The notes under the pieces are model-generated. The model was not told the DNA's origin, did not search any database, and was given only the letters and a program-made list of their open reading frames with translations. Of a stretch of DNA of 64,000 nt, positions 25,712-34,761 are shown piece after piece. The position numbers and the translations under genes were made by a program. The stretch spans positions 4,154,001 to 4,218,000 of the forward strand of contig NZ_AUBJ02000001.1 in the NCBI RefSeq assembly GCF_000429185.2, read 5' to 3'. Source of the stretch: Actinoalloteichus caeruleus DSM 43889 (GTDB taxonomy: Bacteria; Actinomycetota; Actinomycetes; Mycobacteriales; Pseudonocardiaceae). Numbering within the stretch: position 1 is the stretch's first letter; each line of letters starts with the position of its first letter.

Positions 25712-27817
25712 GTGTCCATCCCGCCACCCGGAGAACGCCGCACCATCCCCCTGCCGCTCGCCGCCGGGCACGTCGGCGGCCGCTCGGGCATCACCTGCCG
25801 GTACCGCTGCGCCGACGCCTGCGCGCACGACGCCCCCAACCGTTCCGACAACCCGTACTTCGGTGACCTCGTCCGCACGGCGATGAGCCGGCGCGGTGTG
25901 CTGCGTGCCGCCGCCGTGGTGACCGTCGGTGGTGGGGCGCTGGCGATGACGGCCGGCCAGGCGGCGGCCGGGCCCGGCGGCAGCCAGGCCACGGCCCGCG
26001 GCGGTGGTTCGGGGCCCGCGATCGGCACGGACTTCGAGTCGGTCACGCCGAACACCGAGGACGCGGTGGTGATCCCGACCGGCTACCGGCAGCAGGTGAT
26101 CATCCGCTGGGGTGACCCCGTGGTCGGGGACGCGCCCCGGTTCGACTTCGACCACCAGACGGCCGCCGCGCAGGAGGCGCAGTTCGGGTACAACTGCGAC
26201 TTCGCCGGTCTGATCCCCCGGGACGCGCTGGGCCAGGACAACTGGCTGGTCGTCAACCACGAGTACACCACCGAACCGGAGATGTTCCGGGGTTACGACC
26301 CGGACGACCCGACCGAGGAGCAGGTGCGCATCGGTTGGGCCGCGCACGGCCTGTCGGTGGTGCGGGCGCTGCGGGACCCGGTGGCCGGCGGGCTGCGGGT
26401 CGTGCCCAGCCGGTACGGCCGCCGCATCACCGTCCGCACCCCGTTCGAACTGACCGGTCCGGCGGCGGGCAGCGAGCTGCTGCGGACGTCGGCCGACCCG
26501 ACCGGGCGCACCGTGCTCGGCACGCTGAACAACTGCGCCGGCGGCGTCACGCCCTGGGGCACGGTGCTCTCGGGCGAGGAGAACTTCAACCAGTACTTCG
26601 GCAACGCCGACCAGGTGACAGACCCGGTGGCCGCGGAACGGCTGGCGCGTTACGGCATCAGTGGCGGCGCCAGCACCCGCAAGTGGGAGCGGTTCGACGA
26701 CAGGTTCGACCTCGCGGTCGAACCGAACGAGGTCAACCGGTTCGGCTGGGTGGTCGAGGTCGACCCGAGCGACCCCGACTCGACTCCCGTCAAGCACACC
26801 GCCCTGGGCCGGTTCAAGCACGAGGGCGCCACCATCCGGCTGACCGAGGACGGCCGGGCCGTGGCGTACCAGGGGGACGACGAGCGCTTCGACTACCTCT
26901 ACAAGTTCGTCTCCCGGGGGCGGATGGTGCCCGGGAACACCCGGGCGGCCCGCCGGCACAACATGCGCCTGCTCGACGACGGAACCCTGTACGTGGCGAG
27001 GCTGACGGGCGACAGCCCCGCCGAGGAGATCGACGGTTCCGGGGCGTTGCCCGCCGACGGCGAGTTCGGCGGGACCGGCGAGTGGGTCCCGCTGGCCAGG
27101 GGCGACCGTTCCCTCGTGCCGGGGATGACCGCGGAGGAGGTGTACGTCTTCACCCGCCTGGCCGCCGACCGGGTCGGCGCGACCAAGATGGACCGGCCCG
27201 AGGACGTCGAGGCGAACCCGGTCACCGGGCGGGTGTACGCGGCGTTGACGAACAACGCGAACCGGGGTGCCGCCGGCAGCGCCGGCCCGGACGAGGCCAA
27301 CCCGCGAGCGGGGAACAAGCACGGTCACGTGCTGGAGTGGGAGGAGGCCGGCGGGGACGCGGCCGCGACCACGTTCCGGTGGCGGTTGCTGCTGGTGTGC
27401 GGTGACCCGGAGTCGCCGGACACCTACTTCGCGGGCTTCGACAAGAGCCAGGTCAGTCCGATCACCAGCCCGGACAACCTGGCCTTCGACGACCACGGGA
27501 ACCTGTGGATCTCCACCGACTCCACCGGGGCGCTCGGCATCAACGACGGGCTGTACGTGGTCCCCACCGAGGGCGAACGCCGAGGTGAGCTGAAGCTGTT
27601 CCTCACCGTCCCCCGGGGTGCGGAGGCGTGTGGACCGATCGTCACCGAGGACCTCGTCACGGTCTGCGTGCAGCACCCGGGGGAGATCGACGGGTCGAGC
27701 GCGGAACGGCCGGGCTCGGACTGGCCGGACGGTGGTGGCGCGAACCCCCGCCCGTCGGTGGTGGGGGTGTGGCGCACCGGCCCGGGTGGACGGGGAGTCG
27801 GCCGGATCGGCCGGTGA
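25712..27817 (+). CDS. PhoX-type alkaline phosphatase (DUF839), Tat-exported
   Basis: Protein of 701 residues. The N-terminus has the conserved actinobacterial PhoX leader (GRSGITCRYRCADACAHD, NPYFGDLV) before a twin-arginine signal SRRGVLRAAAVVTVGGG at about residue 62 and a cleavage region ending GQAAAGP. The exported domain is a beta-propeller-like DUF839 fold with NNCAGGVTPWGTVLSGEENFNQYFG, RKWERFDDRFDL, GRFKHEGATIRLTEDGRAVAYQGDDERFDYLYKF and KMDRPEDVEANP. Family members are calcium/iron phosphatases that release phosphate outside the cell. The GTG start has GGAGGA four bases upstream and restores the family N-terminus. Confidence 0.9.
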   Translation: MSIPPPGERRTIPLPLAAGHVGGRSGITCRYRCADACAHDAPNRSDNPYFGDLVRTAMSRRGVLRAAAVVTVGGGALAMTAGQAAAGPGGSQATARGGGSGPAIGTDFESVTPNTEDAVVIPTGYRQQVIIRWGDPVVGDAPRFDFDHQTAAAQEAQFGYNCDFAGLIPRDALGQDNWLVVNHEYTTEPEMFRGYDPDDPTEEQVRIGWAAHGLSVVRALRDPVAGGLRVVPSRYGRRITVRTPFELTGPAAGSELLRTSADPTGRTVLGTLNNCAGGVTPWGTVLSGEENFNQYFGNADQVTDPVAAERLARYGISGGASTRKWERFDDRFDLAVEPNEVNRFGWVVEVDPSDPDSTPVKHTALGRFKHEGATIRLTEDGRAVAYQGDDERFDYLYKFVSRGRMVPGNTRAARRHNMRLLDDGTLYVARLTGDSPAEEIDGSGALPADGEFGGTGEWVPLARGDRSLVPGMTAEEVYVFTRLAADRVGATKMDRPEDVEANPVTGRVYAALTNNANRGAAGSAGPDEANPRAGNKHGHVLEWEEAGGDAAATTFRWRLLLVCGDPESPDTYFAGFDKSQVSPITSPDNLAFDDHGNLWISTDSTGALGINDGLYVVPTEGERRGELKLFLTVPRGAEACGPIVTEDLVTVCVQHPGEIDGSSAERPGSDWPDGGGANPRPSVVGVWRTGPGGRGVGRIGR

Positions 27818-27820
27818 CGA

Positions 27821-27855
27821 GCCGGGGCGCCCCCGGTTCGGGGCGGGGCGCCCCC
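27821..27855 (+). terminator. GC-rich hairpin region after the PhoX-type gene
   Basis: Two copies of the self-complementary GGGGCGCCCC lie 21 bp apart immediately after the stop and can pair with each other. Confidence 0.4.
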
Positions 27856-27991
27856 ACCACCAGCCCGGCCCCGTCTGGCTGGCCGTCGCGACGGGTGCGG
27901 GACGGCCCCCGTCTGGTCGGGTCGGCCGGACGAGGCACGGGAGTGACCCCGGGACCCCGGACTCGGTCGGACGGGTCGGCCGTGGGACGAA

Positions 27992-28004
27992 TACGGTCGG
28001 GGCC
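27992..28004 (+). promoter_or_regulatory. -10 box of a probably leaderless promoter
   Basis: TACGGT ends seven bases before the ATG of the SDR gene; no ribosome-binding site. Confidence 0.45.
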
Positions 28005-28694
28005 ATGACTTCCTCTCGTCCCCTAGCCCTGATCACCGGCGCCTCCCGAGGGGTGGGTGCCGCCGTCGCCCGGGAGTTGGCGCCGACGCACCGGCTGTTG
28101 CTCGGTGGCCGGGACACGCCGACGCTCCACGAGACCGTGTCCTCCGTGGAGGGTGCGGAGCCGTTCGCGGTGGAGCTGACCGATGCGGCCTCGCTGGCGG
28201 ACGCGGTGCGCGGCATCGACCGGCTCGACGTCCTGGTGCACAGCGCGGGAGTCGCCGAGATCGGTGCCATCGCCGACCAGGGTGGTGAGGTCTGGCGGCG
28301 GACGATGGAGGTCAACGTGATCGCCGTCGTGGAGCTGACGAGGCTGTTGCTTCCGGCGTTGCGGGCGGCCGGGGGGCACGTGGTGCTCGTCAACTCGGGA
28401 GCGGGGCTGCGGCCCCCGAACCCGGGGTGGGGTTCCTACGCGGCCAGCAAGCACGCGTTGCGCGCCTTCGCGGACGCGTTGGGGGTCGAGGAGCGGGAGC
28501 ACGGCGTCCGGGTCACCTCCGTCTTCCCGGGGCGGGTGGCCACGGACATGCAGCGCCAGGTGCGGGCGGCCGAGGGGACCGACTACGTGCCGGAGCACTA
28601 CCTGCGGCCGGAGACGGTGGCCAGGGCGGTCGGCCAGGCGCTGTCGACACCCGCTGACGGGCTGACGACCGAGATCGTGCTGCGCCCCGCCTGA
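28005..28694 (+). CDS. Short-chain dehydrogenase/reductase
   Basis: Protein of 229 residues of the classical SDR type. The nucleotide motif TGASRGVG is at residues 11-18, NSGAG matches the catalytic Ser region, and YAASK holds the catalytic Tyr and Lys. The substrate-binding loop contains FPGRVATDM. The downstream part is short, as in compact actinobacterial SDRs. The substrate is unknown. Leaderless expression is suggested by the -10 box position. Confidence 0.92.
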   Translation: MTSSRPLALITGASRGVGAAVARELAPTHRLLLGGRDTPTLHETVSSVEGAEPFAVELTDAASLADAVRGIDRLDVLVHSAGVAEIGAIADQGGEVWRRTMEVNVIAVVELTRLLLPALRAAGGHVVLVNSGAGLRPPNPGWGSYAASKHALRAFADALGVEEREHGVRVTSVFPGRVATDMQRQVRAAEGTDYVPEHYLRPETVARAVGQALSTPADGLTTEIVLRPA

Positions 28695-29458
28695 TCCGGG
28701 CGGGGGTCCGGCGGCCCCGGCCGTTGGGGCCGGGTCGTCGCTCGGGGTGCCTCCGCGACGGCGTCCCGGCCGGGCGCGGGTTCGCCTCGGTCGACGTCGT
28801 GCTCGCCCGTGCCGAGGGGGTGGACTTCGGCCAGCGCCGCCCGGAGCCGAGCCACCTCACCGGGCGGCGGTGAGTGGTCGGGAGCGCGGTGCCGGCTGAG
28901 GCTCGTACCGGTTGGGGCGGTGCCAGCGGGCCGGACGGCTCCGGCGCCGTGTCGTCCCGCGTGGGGGTCGTCCCGCCGCGAGCGCGGGGTGGGCCGCGGC
29001 GATGGCGGTCCTGCCCGTGCGCGGACCGCGAGGTGCCGACGTTGGCCCGGGAACCCGGGGGCGGGGCCAGGGCTGCCCGGGGAGGTGCCGGCTGCCCGGG
29101 GAGGTGACCCTTGCGTCCCCTCGGCGTCGTTCGTCCGCGTCCTCGGCGCCCGACGTCGTCCGGGTGGAGGGCGTGACGTGCCGCCCGTACGGGCTGGAGG
29201 GGGCGTGGGGCGGTCGGCCTCCACGAACGCGGTGGAGGTGACATCCCGCCTCGGAGTCGGTGCGTACCGGGGCGGGGGAAGTGTTCCGCTGGTCAGCGGG
29301 AGGGTGACCTGGAAATTGGAAGACCCCGCAGTGCTGCCAGGTCGGGGGTCCGCCAGCACCGCAGGGTCACAATGCTCATCGTAAGACCACCCGAACGTGT
29401 TACACCCACGGACTTTGTGAGCCACGTCACCGAACTGGTTGGGGGTGGTCTCGGGGGG
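28695..29458. other. Intergenic, no gene seen except a hairpin
   Basis: About 760 bp between the SDR and the 49-aa gene. Open frames are unsupported Arg/Pro-rich sequence. The right end (29370-29458) is AT-richer. Confidence 0.5.
29322..29368 (-). terminator. Imperfect 15-bp hairpin
   Basis: GACCCCGCAGTGCTG and CAGCACCGCAGGGTC pair at 13 of 15 positions around a 17-nt loop. It lies about 90 nt downstream of the small minus-strand gene and may terminate it. Confidence 0.4.
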
Positions 29459-29608
29459 TCAGCGCTGGATCGTCTCGTGGCGCTGCTGGATCATCAACAG
29501 CTCGTCGCGCAGCGCCGGGCTGCTCGCGGCGTTGTCGATGGCGCGCTGGATCGCGCGGCGGCCACGGTTCCGGGCACGGCGGGCTCGAAGGGTGGCGGCG
29601 ATGTTCAT
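29459..29608 (-). CDS. Small basic protein, 49 residues
   Basis: The frame starts ATG AAC ATC GCC and ends QRHETIQR then TGA. The sequence MNIAATLRARRARNRGRR followed by AIQRAIDNAASSPALRDELL is strongly basic at the front and predicted to be two helices. Similar 45-60-residue proteins (basic helix, then ALxxAI..A..P..RDEL) occur widely in actinomycetes without known function. AGAGGT lies 12 bases upstream of the ATG, and the gene is preceded by an unusually AT-rich segment that should hold its promoter. It could bind nucleic acid or membrane; that is inference. Confidence 0.7.
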   Translation of the reverse strand: MNIAATLRARRARNRGRRAIQRAIDNAASSPALRDELLMIQQRHETIQR

Positions 29609-29967
29609 GGTGATCGTGACCTCTTTGTGTGTTGACTTGATGTTCGATTCCTATTATGGCCCATCGCGGGCCAAGATTCACCCGATTCGTCGGTGACATG
29701 GTCCACATGCCGAAGATTGTCCGGTGGCTAACGTTCCGGGCCGGACGACCGATACCCAGGTAATAGCGTCCGCCCGGTGCGCGTCCCGCGCGCGTGCCAG
29801 GGAACCGGTCGGCGAGTGGGCGGTGCGGGTCGCGCGAGCCCGCCCCGGTCGCCACCGGAGCCAGGGCCCCGCCGCCCCTACGTCGGGCGGTCACCCCACC
29901 CGACCCCCGCCGCCGGCATCCGCCAGGAGCGTTGCGCCCGGCCGGCGACCACGGTTGGGTGGATGTC
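29609..29967. other. Divergent intergenic region
   Basis: Upstream of both the 49-aa gene and the SIMPL-domain gene. The left 120 bp are AT-rich for this genome (for example TTCCTATTATGGCC) and likely contain the leftward promoter. No gene seen. Confidence 0.45.
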
Positions 29968-30588
29968 GTGACTGAGGTAGTGACCCACGGGTCGGGAGAA
30001 GCCGTCCGCATCGCCGATCGGGCGTGGCTGGTCGCCACCTTCGCCGCGGCGGGGGAGGACCGGAGCACGGCGGTCAACGAGCTGGGACGCCGGGTCGGTG
30101 ATGTCGAGGCGATGCTGCGCCGTCCGGGAGTGGCGGTGCGTTCCCGGCGGCTGTCCGTCCGCGCGAACTGGGAACGCAACCGCCGGGTCGGGTGCCGGGC
30201 CGAGCAGCACTACCAGCTGCTGGTCACCGACACGGCAGCGCTGGAGGAGCTGAGCTCGGCACTGCTCGCACGGGAGCCCGAGAGCCTGAGCGGCCCGAAC
30301 TGGGAGCTGACCTCGGACGCCGAGGCCGTGCGGGAGGCGCAGCACAACGCCGTCGCCGACGCGCGGCGCCGCGCGGAGGGCTACGCGGTCGCCCTGGGAC
30401 GTCGTCTGGGCAGCCTCCTGCGGATCAGCGACGCGGAAGCGGAACGGGTGCAACCACGGGGTGCCTACGGTGGCGCGCCGATGGCGGCCCGCTCCGGGGC
30501 GGCGCCGGACGTCCGCGAGTTGAACCTGGAGCCCCAGGAGGTGACGGTCACCGCCCGCTGCGTCACCACCTGGTCCCTGCTGGACTGA
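29968..30588 (+). CDS. SIMPL domain protein (DUF541)
   Basis: Protein of 206 residues. It starts VTEVVTHGSGEAVRIADRAWL, the typical first strand of SIMPL proteins, and contains the pattern LSVRANWERNR...GCRAEQHYQLLV, AQHNAVADARRRAEGYAVALGRRLG and a final strand LEPQEVTVTARCVTTWSLLD. There is no signal peptide, so this is a cytoplasmic version; many relatives are periplasmic or exported. Function in the family is unclear. The GTG start is chosen because it begins the conserved domain; GGGTGGAT lies upstream. Confidence 0.85.
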   Translation: MTEVVTHGSGEAVRIADRAWLVATFAAAGEDRSTAVNELGRRVGDVEAMLRRPGVAVRSRRLSVRANWERNRRVGCRAEQHYQLLVTDTAALEELSSALLAREPESLSGPNWELTSDAEAVREAQHNAVADARRRAEGYAVALGRRLGSLLRISDAEAERVQPRGAYGGAPMAARSGAAPDVRELNLEPQEVTVTARCVTTWSLLD

Positions 30589-30687
30589 CGCCCGAGCCGG
30601 GTCGGCCCGTCACCGCTCGCCGGAGGGCAGCCGGAACGGCGAGGTCGCCGACCGGATGTCGGGGAGCGGCGCACGGCGAACAGCGCA

Positions 30688-30713
30688 CCGGGCGGCCTCG
30701 TGGGGCCGCCCGG
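30688..30713. terminator. Bidirectional terminator between convergent genes
   Basis: CCGGGCGGCC and GGCCGCCCGG form a perfect 10-bp stem with a 6-nt loop, between the SIMPL-domain gene and the E2 gene. Confidence 0.7.
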
Positions 30714-30752
30714 CGGCACGCCGCTCCCCGGACCTGCCTGCCGGCCGGGGGG

Positions 30753-32120
30753 TCAGAAGGTCAGTGCCATCCCGGGGTCGGCCAGCAGCGCGCCGACGTC
30801 GGCGAGGAACTGGGAACCCTGCTGCCCGTCGACCACCCGGTGGTCGAAGCTCAGCGCCAGCTGGCAGACCTTCCTGGGCACGATCTGCCCGTCCACCACC
30901 CACGGCATGTCGCGGATCGCACCCAGCGCGAGGATCGCCGACTCACCGGGGTTGATGATGGGCGTTCCCGTGTCGACCCCGAACACGCCCACGTTCGTGA
31001 TGGTGAAGGTGCCGCCCAACATGTCCGCCGGCGCCGTCCTCCCCTCCCGTGCCGTCGTGGCCAGGTTCTCCAACGCCGACGCGAGTTCGCGCAGCGTCAG
31101 CCGGTGCGCGTCCCGGACCTTCGGCACGACGAGGCCACGCGGGGTGGCCGCCGCGATACCGAGGTGCACGGAGGACTTGTAGACGATCTCGCCGCTCTCC
31201 TCCTCCCAGGCCGCGTTCACGTCCGGGGTGCGCCGCACGGCGAGGCACACGGCCTTCGCGGCGAAGGCCAGCGGGGTGAGCCTGACGTCCCGGAAGTCCG
31301 GGTGGTTCCTCAGCCTGGCCCGCAGGTCCATCATCGGCGTCACGTCGACGGTGAGGAACTCGGTGACATGGGGAGCGGTGAAGGCGCTGCGCACCATGGC
31401 CTGGGCGGTCGCCTTCCGCACCCCGCGCACCGGGACCCGCCGATCCGGGGCCTCGGGCTGGAACGGGGCGCCCGAGGTGGGCACCTCGGGCTCGGTGACC
31501 ACGGCGTTCTCCACGTCGTCCCTGGTGATCACGCCGCCGGGCCCGCTGCCCCGCAGCGAGCGCAGGTCGACGCCCAGGTCCTTGGCGAGCTTGCGCACCG
31601 GCGGCTTCGCGAGCGGAACGGTGCCCGTCCGCCGCTCCGCCTCGGGAGGTGCCGGAGCGGTCGCCGGGTCCGGGGCCGGAGCGGTCGCCGGGGCGGGCGA
31701 CGCGGAGGCTGCCGGCCGCTCCGGTCGGGCAGGCGCGGCCTGCTTCCTGGTCCGCCGTCGAGCGGGCCCGGTCCGGGCACCGTAACCCACGAGGGCGGCC
31801 ACCCTGCCGTTGTCCGACTCCTGGCCGGCCCCCGCGTCGGAGGAGGAGCCGTCCGCCTCCGACGGGGGCCCGTCCCCACCGACGTCGATCGCGATGATCG
31901 GCACGCCGACCTCGACGACCTGCCCGACCGGGGCGAGGAGGTCGGAGACGGTGCCCGCGTAGGGGCACGGCAGTTCCACGACGGCCTTGACCGTCTCGAT
32001 CTCGACGATCGTCTGGTTGACCTCGACGGTGTCACCGGGACCGACGTGCCACTTGACGATCTCGGCCTCGGTCAGGCCCTCGCCCGTGTCGGGCAGCGGG
32101 AAGTGCTTGATGCGCGACAT
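30753..32120 (-). CDS. bkdC: 2-oxo-acid dehydrogenase E2, dihydrolipoyl acyltransferase
   Basis: Protein of 455 residues. One lipoyl domain (1-80) carries the lipoylated Lys45 in IETVKAVVEL. A Pro/Ala linker is followed by the E1/E3-binding domain (about 170-207, VRKLAKDLGVDLRSLRGSGP) and the acyltransferase core with catalytic FDHRVVDG (His427, Asp431). It forms the core of a branched-chain or pyruvate dehydrogenase complex; the Mtb Rv2495c-Rv2497c set is the likely model. The start ATG is nine bases beyond the E1-beta stop, with GAGGGAGAG in front. No E3 gene is in the operon. Confidence 0.95.
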   Translation of the reverse strand: MSRIKHFPLPDTGEGLTEAEIVKWHVGPGDTVEVNQTIVEIETVKAVVELPCPYAGTVSDLLAPVGQVVEVGVPIIAIDVGGDGPPSEADGSSSDAGAGQESDNGRVAALVGYGARTGPARRRTRKQAAPARPERPAASASPAPATAPAPDPATAPAPPEAERRTGTVPLAKPPVRKLAKDLGVDLRSLRGSGPGGVITRDDVENAVVTEPEVPTSGAPFQPEAPDRRVPVRGVRKATAQAMVRSAFTAPHVTEFLTVDVTPMMDLRARLRNHPDFRDVRLTPLAFAAKAVCLAVRRTPDVNAAWEEESGEIVYKSSVHLGIAAATPRGLVVPKVRDAHRLTLRELASALENLATTAREGRTAPADMLGGTFTITNVGVFGVDTGTPIINPGESAILALGAIRDMPWVVDGQIVPRKVCQLALSFDHRVVDGQQGSQFLADVGALLADPGMALTF

Positions 32121-32128
32121 GCTCTCCC

Positions 32129-33169
32129 TCACCAGCCCAACGACTGCTCGACGGCGTGCAACACCCGGTCCAGGTCGGGCAGGTACTCCTCTTCCAGCTT
32201 GCTCGGCGGGTAGGGGGTGTCGAAACCGGTGACGCGGACCACGGGTGCCTCCAGGGAGTAGAAGCACTCCTGCTGGACCCTGGCCGCGATCTCGGAGGCG
32301 ATGGACGACTCGCCGGGAGCCTCGCTGGCGACCACCAACCGGCCGGTGCGGCGCACCGACTCGTGGACCGGCTCCAGGTCGAGGGGGGAGAGCGTCCGGA
32401 GGTCGATGACCTCCAGGTCGTGCCCCTCCTGCTCGGCGGCGGACTCGGCCGCCTCCAGGCACGTCTTCACCATCGGCCCGTAACAGGCGATGGTGGCCGT
32501 GCCGCCCCGCCGCAGCACCCGGGAGGAGTGCAGCGGGACGGGCGTCGCGGTGAGGTCCAGCTCCGCCTTCTCGTGGTACCGGCGCTTCGGCTCGAAGAAG
32601 AGCACCGGTTCGTCGGACTCGATGGCCTGCTGGATCATCCAGTAGGCGTCGACCGGGTTGGAACAGGCGACGACCTTCAGCCCGGCGGTGTGGGCGAAGT
32701 ACGACTCGGGCGACTCGGAGTGGTGTTCGACGGCGCCGATCCCACCACCGAAGGGAACACGGATGACGACCGGCATCCGGATGCGGCCCTGGCTGCGGTA
32801 GTTCAGCTTCGCCAGCTGGCTGACGATCTGGTCGAAGGCGGGGAAGATGAAGCCGTCGAACTGGATCTCGCACACCGGGCGGTAGCCCCGGATCGCCAGG
32901 CCGATCGCGGCGCCGACGATGCCGGACTCGGCCAGCGGGGTGTCCAGCACCCGCTGCTCACCGAAGTCCTTCTGGAGGCCGTCGGTGATCCGGAAGACAC
33001 CGCCGAGCCGGCCGATGTCCTCCCCCATGAGGATCACCTTCGGGTCGCGCTCCATCGCCGCGCGCAGACCCAGGTTCAGCGCCTTCCCGATCGTCACCTT
33101 GCTCGGGGCCTGCCCGGGGTCGGACCCGTCGGCGGGGCGCGGACGGGATCGGGCGTCCACCTCGGTCAT
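32129..33169 (-). CDS. bkdB: 2-oxo-acid dehydrogenase E1 component, beta subunit
   Basis: Protein of 346 residues. A 25-residue polar N-terminus leads into the transketolase pyrimidine domain (ITIGKAL-like KVTIGKALNLGLRAAM, MGEDIGRLGGVFR, ESGIVGAAIGLAIRGYRPVCEIQF) and the C-terminal domain (IACYGPMVKTCLEAA, LEVIDLRTLSPLD, VRVTGFDTPYPPSKLEEEYLP). With E1-alpha it decarboxylates 2-oxo acids using thiamine diphosphate. The ATG overlaps the E1-alpha TGA (GTGATGA) and has GGAGGTGA upstream, so the two are translationally coupled. Confidence 0.95.
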   Translation of the reverse strand: MTEVDARSRPRPADGSDPGQAPSKVTIGKALNLGLRAAMERDPKVILMGEDIGRLGGVFRITDGLQKDFGEQRVLDTPLAESGIVGAAIGLAIRGYRPVCEIQFDGFIFPAFDQIVSQLAKLNYRSQGRIRMPVVIRVPFGGGIGAVEHHSESPESYFAHTAGLKVVACSNPVDAYWMIQQAIESDEPVLFFEPKRRYHEKAELDLTATPVPLHSSRVLRRGGTATIACYGPMVKTCLEAAESAAEQEGHDLEVIDLRTLSPLDLEPVHESVRRTGRLVVASEAPGESSIASEIAARVQQECFYSLEAPVVRVTGFDTPYPPSKLEEEYLPDLDRVLHAVEQSLGW

Positions 33170-34413
33170 CACCGCTCACCTCCGGTCTGCTCGAACTGGG
33201 ACAGGTACGTGAGGAACTCGTCGCGCTGGGCGGAGACCGCGCTGCTGCCGTTCGCGTACACCTCGGAGAACATGCGGTCGGCGGAGGGGACCGGCATCCG
33301 TTGGCAGTACTCCCGCAGGCGGGCCGCCAGCGCGTCGGACTCCCGCTCGACCTCCGCGAAGTAGTCGCCGTCCGCCCACTGCTGGCGGTGCAGGTACGCC
33401 TTGACCCGCTCGATCGGGTCCTTGAGCTTCCACGCCTCCAGTTCGTCGGCCAGCCGGTAGCGGCTGGGGTCGTCGGAGGTCGTGTGGGCGTCCATCCGGT
33501 AGGTGAAGGCCTCGATGAGGACCGGCCCGTTCCCGCTGCGGCACTCCTCCAACGCCCACCGCGTGACGGCGAGCGTGGCCAGCACGTCGTTGCCGTCAAC
33601 CCGGATCCCGGGGAAGCCGTAGCCGCTGGCCCGCTGGTAGAGGGGGATGCGGCTCTGCCGCTCCATCGGTTCGGAGATGGCCCACTGGTTGTTCTGGCAG
33701 AAGAAGACGACGGGGGCGTCGTAGACGGCGCCCCAGACGAAGGCCTCGTTCACGTCGCCCTGGCTGGTCGCGCCGTCGCCGAAGAAGACGACGGTGGCCT
33801 CGGCGTCGGCGCTGTCGTGCCCGTCACCGATCCGACCGTCGAACCGCTGGCCCATGGCGTAGCCGACCGCGTTCAGGCACTGGTTGCCGATGACGATCGT
33901 GTAGGGGTGGAAGCGGGTGGCCATCGGGTCCCAGCTGCCGTGGTCGGTGCCCCGGAAGATGCCGAGCAGCTCGGTGGGGTCGATGCCCCGGCACCAGGCC
34001 ACTCCGTGCTCCCGGTAGCTGGGGAAGGCCATGTCCCTGGGGCGCATCGCCCGGCCGGCGCCGATCTGCGCGGCTTCCTGGCCCAGCAGCGGGACCCAGA
34101 TGCCCAGCTGGCCCTGCCGCTGGAGCGCGTTGGACTCGCGGTCGGCTCGACGGACCAGGACCATGTCCCGGTACAGCCCGCGCAGCTCGTCGGGCGTGAT
34201 GTCGATGTCGAAGTGGGGGTGCGCCACCCGCTCCCCCTCGGGGGTCAGCAGCTGCACGAGGTCGGGGCCACCTTCGCTGGTGGCGCGTAGTCCGGCTATC
34301 ACTTGCTCCGCCGTGGGTCGGGCCGCTGTGGCGGCTGGGGGACTCCCTGACGGTGACTCCGGCCCAGCCGCGTCGGGCGGCTGGGGTTTCGTCCAGTACT
34401 CCGGCGACGACAT
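33169..34413 (-). CDS. bkdA: 2-oxo-acid dehydrogenase E1 component, alpha subunit
   Basis: Protein of 414 residues. The thiamine-diphosphate motif GDGATSQGDVNEAFVWGAVYDAPVVFFCQNN and the phosphorylation-loop-like region RMDAHTTSDDPSRYR are clear. GQEAAQIGAGRAM and YREHGVAWCRG are also standard. The N-terminal 45 residues are Pro/Ala/Ser-rich and variable. The ATG with GAGGGAG upstream was preferred to one five codons earlier. It is the first gene of the E1-alpha/E1-beta/E2 operon. Whether the substrate is branched-chain 2-oxo acids or pyruvate cannot be decided. Confidence 0.95.
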   Translation of the reverse strand: MSSPEYWTKPQPPDAAGPESPSGSPPAATAARPTAEQVIAGLRATSEGGPDLVQLLTPEGERVAHPHFDIDITPDELRGLYRDMVLVRRADRESNALQRQGQLGIWVPLLGQEAAQIGAGRAMRPRDMAFPSYREHGVAWCRGIDPTELLGIFRGTDHGSWDPMATRFHPYTIVIGNQCLNAVGYAMGQRFDGRIGDGHDSADAEATVVFFGDGATSQGDVNEAFVWGAVYDAPVVFFCQNNQWAISEPMERQSRIPLYQRASGYGFPGIRVDGNDVLATLAVTRWALEECRSGNGPVLIEAFTYRMDAHTTSDDPSRYRLADELEAWKLKDPIERVKAYLHRQQWADGDYFAEVERESDALAARLREYCQRMPVPSADRMFSEVYANGSSAVSAQRDEFLTYLSQFEQTGGER

Positions 34414-34610
34414 ACGTGTCTCCCTCAAGGTGGGGCCGCGCGTCCTGGCTTGTGGCCGTGAGCGCGGGTACGCCGACAGACGAGATCACCGCCCTGGTGG
34501 GACGGGATGCCGATCGTCGGCGCTGACGGATCGCTTCCGCCATATTGGCATGGCGCGAGCCCGGACCGTGAGCCCGAACACAGCTCTTTTTCCTGGCTAA
34601 GAGATCGTGG

Positions 34611-34666
34611 TTCCTACTAAGAGTGGTTCCGACTACGCGTGCTCCGACTAAGCGGGGTTCCGACAG
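34611..34666. repeat. Four direct repeats of TTCCGACTA, about 16-bp period
   Basis: TTCCTACTA (34611), TTCCGACTA (34627), CTCCGACTA (34642) and TTCCGACAG (34658) recur at 16, 15 and 16 bp, each preceded by a GTGG/GTG/GGGG tract. They lie in the 348-bp divergent region between the E1-alpha gene and the M20 dipeptidase gene and could be a phased binding array. Confidence 0.6.
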
Positions 34667-34761
34667 ACGGACCTCGTCCTACCTGCGGGAACGGCCCCGG
34701 TGCTCCGGCCGGCCGCGGTGGCCCTTGCGTGGTACCGGTACCGGGGCCGAGGATCTGGCAC

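Noticed and set aside
25334-28393. Minus-strand open frame of about 1000 codons opposite the phosphatase and SDR genes
   Set aside because: Arg/Gly/Pro-rich shadow of genes with recognised domains on the other strand.
29640-29660. GTTCGATTCC considered as the T-arm of a tRNA
   Set aside because: No acceptor, D or anticodon stem can be folded around it.
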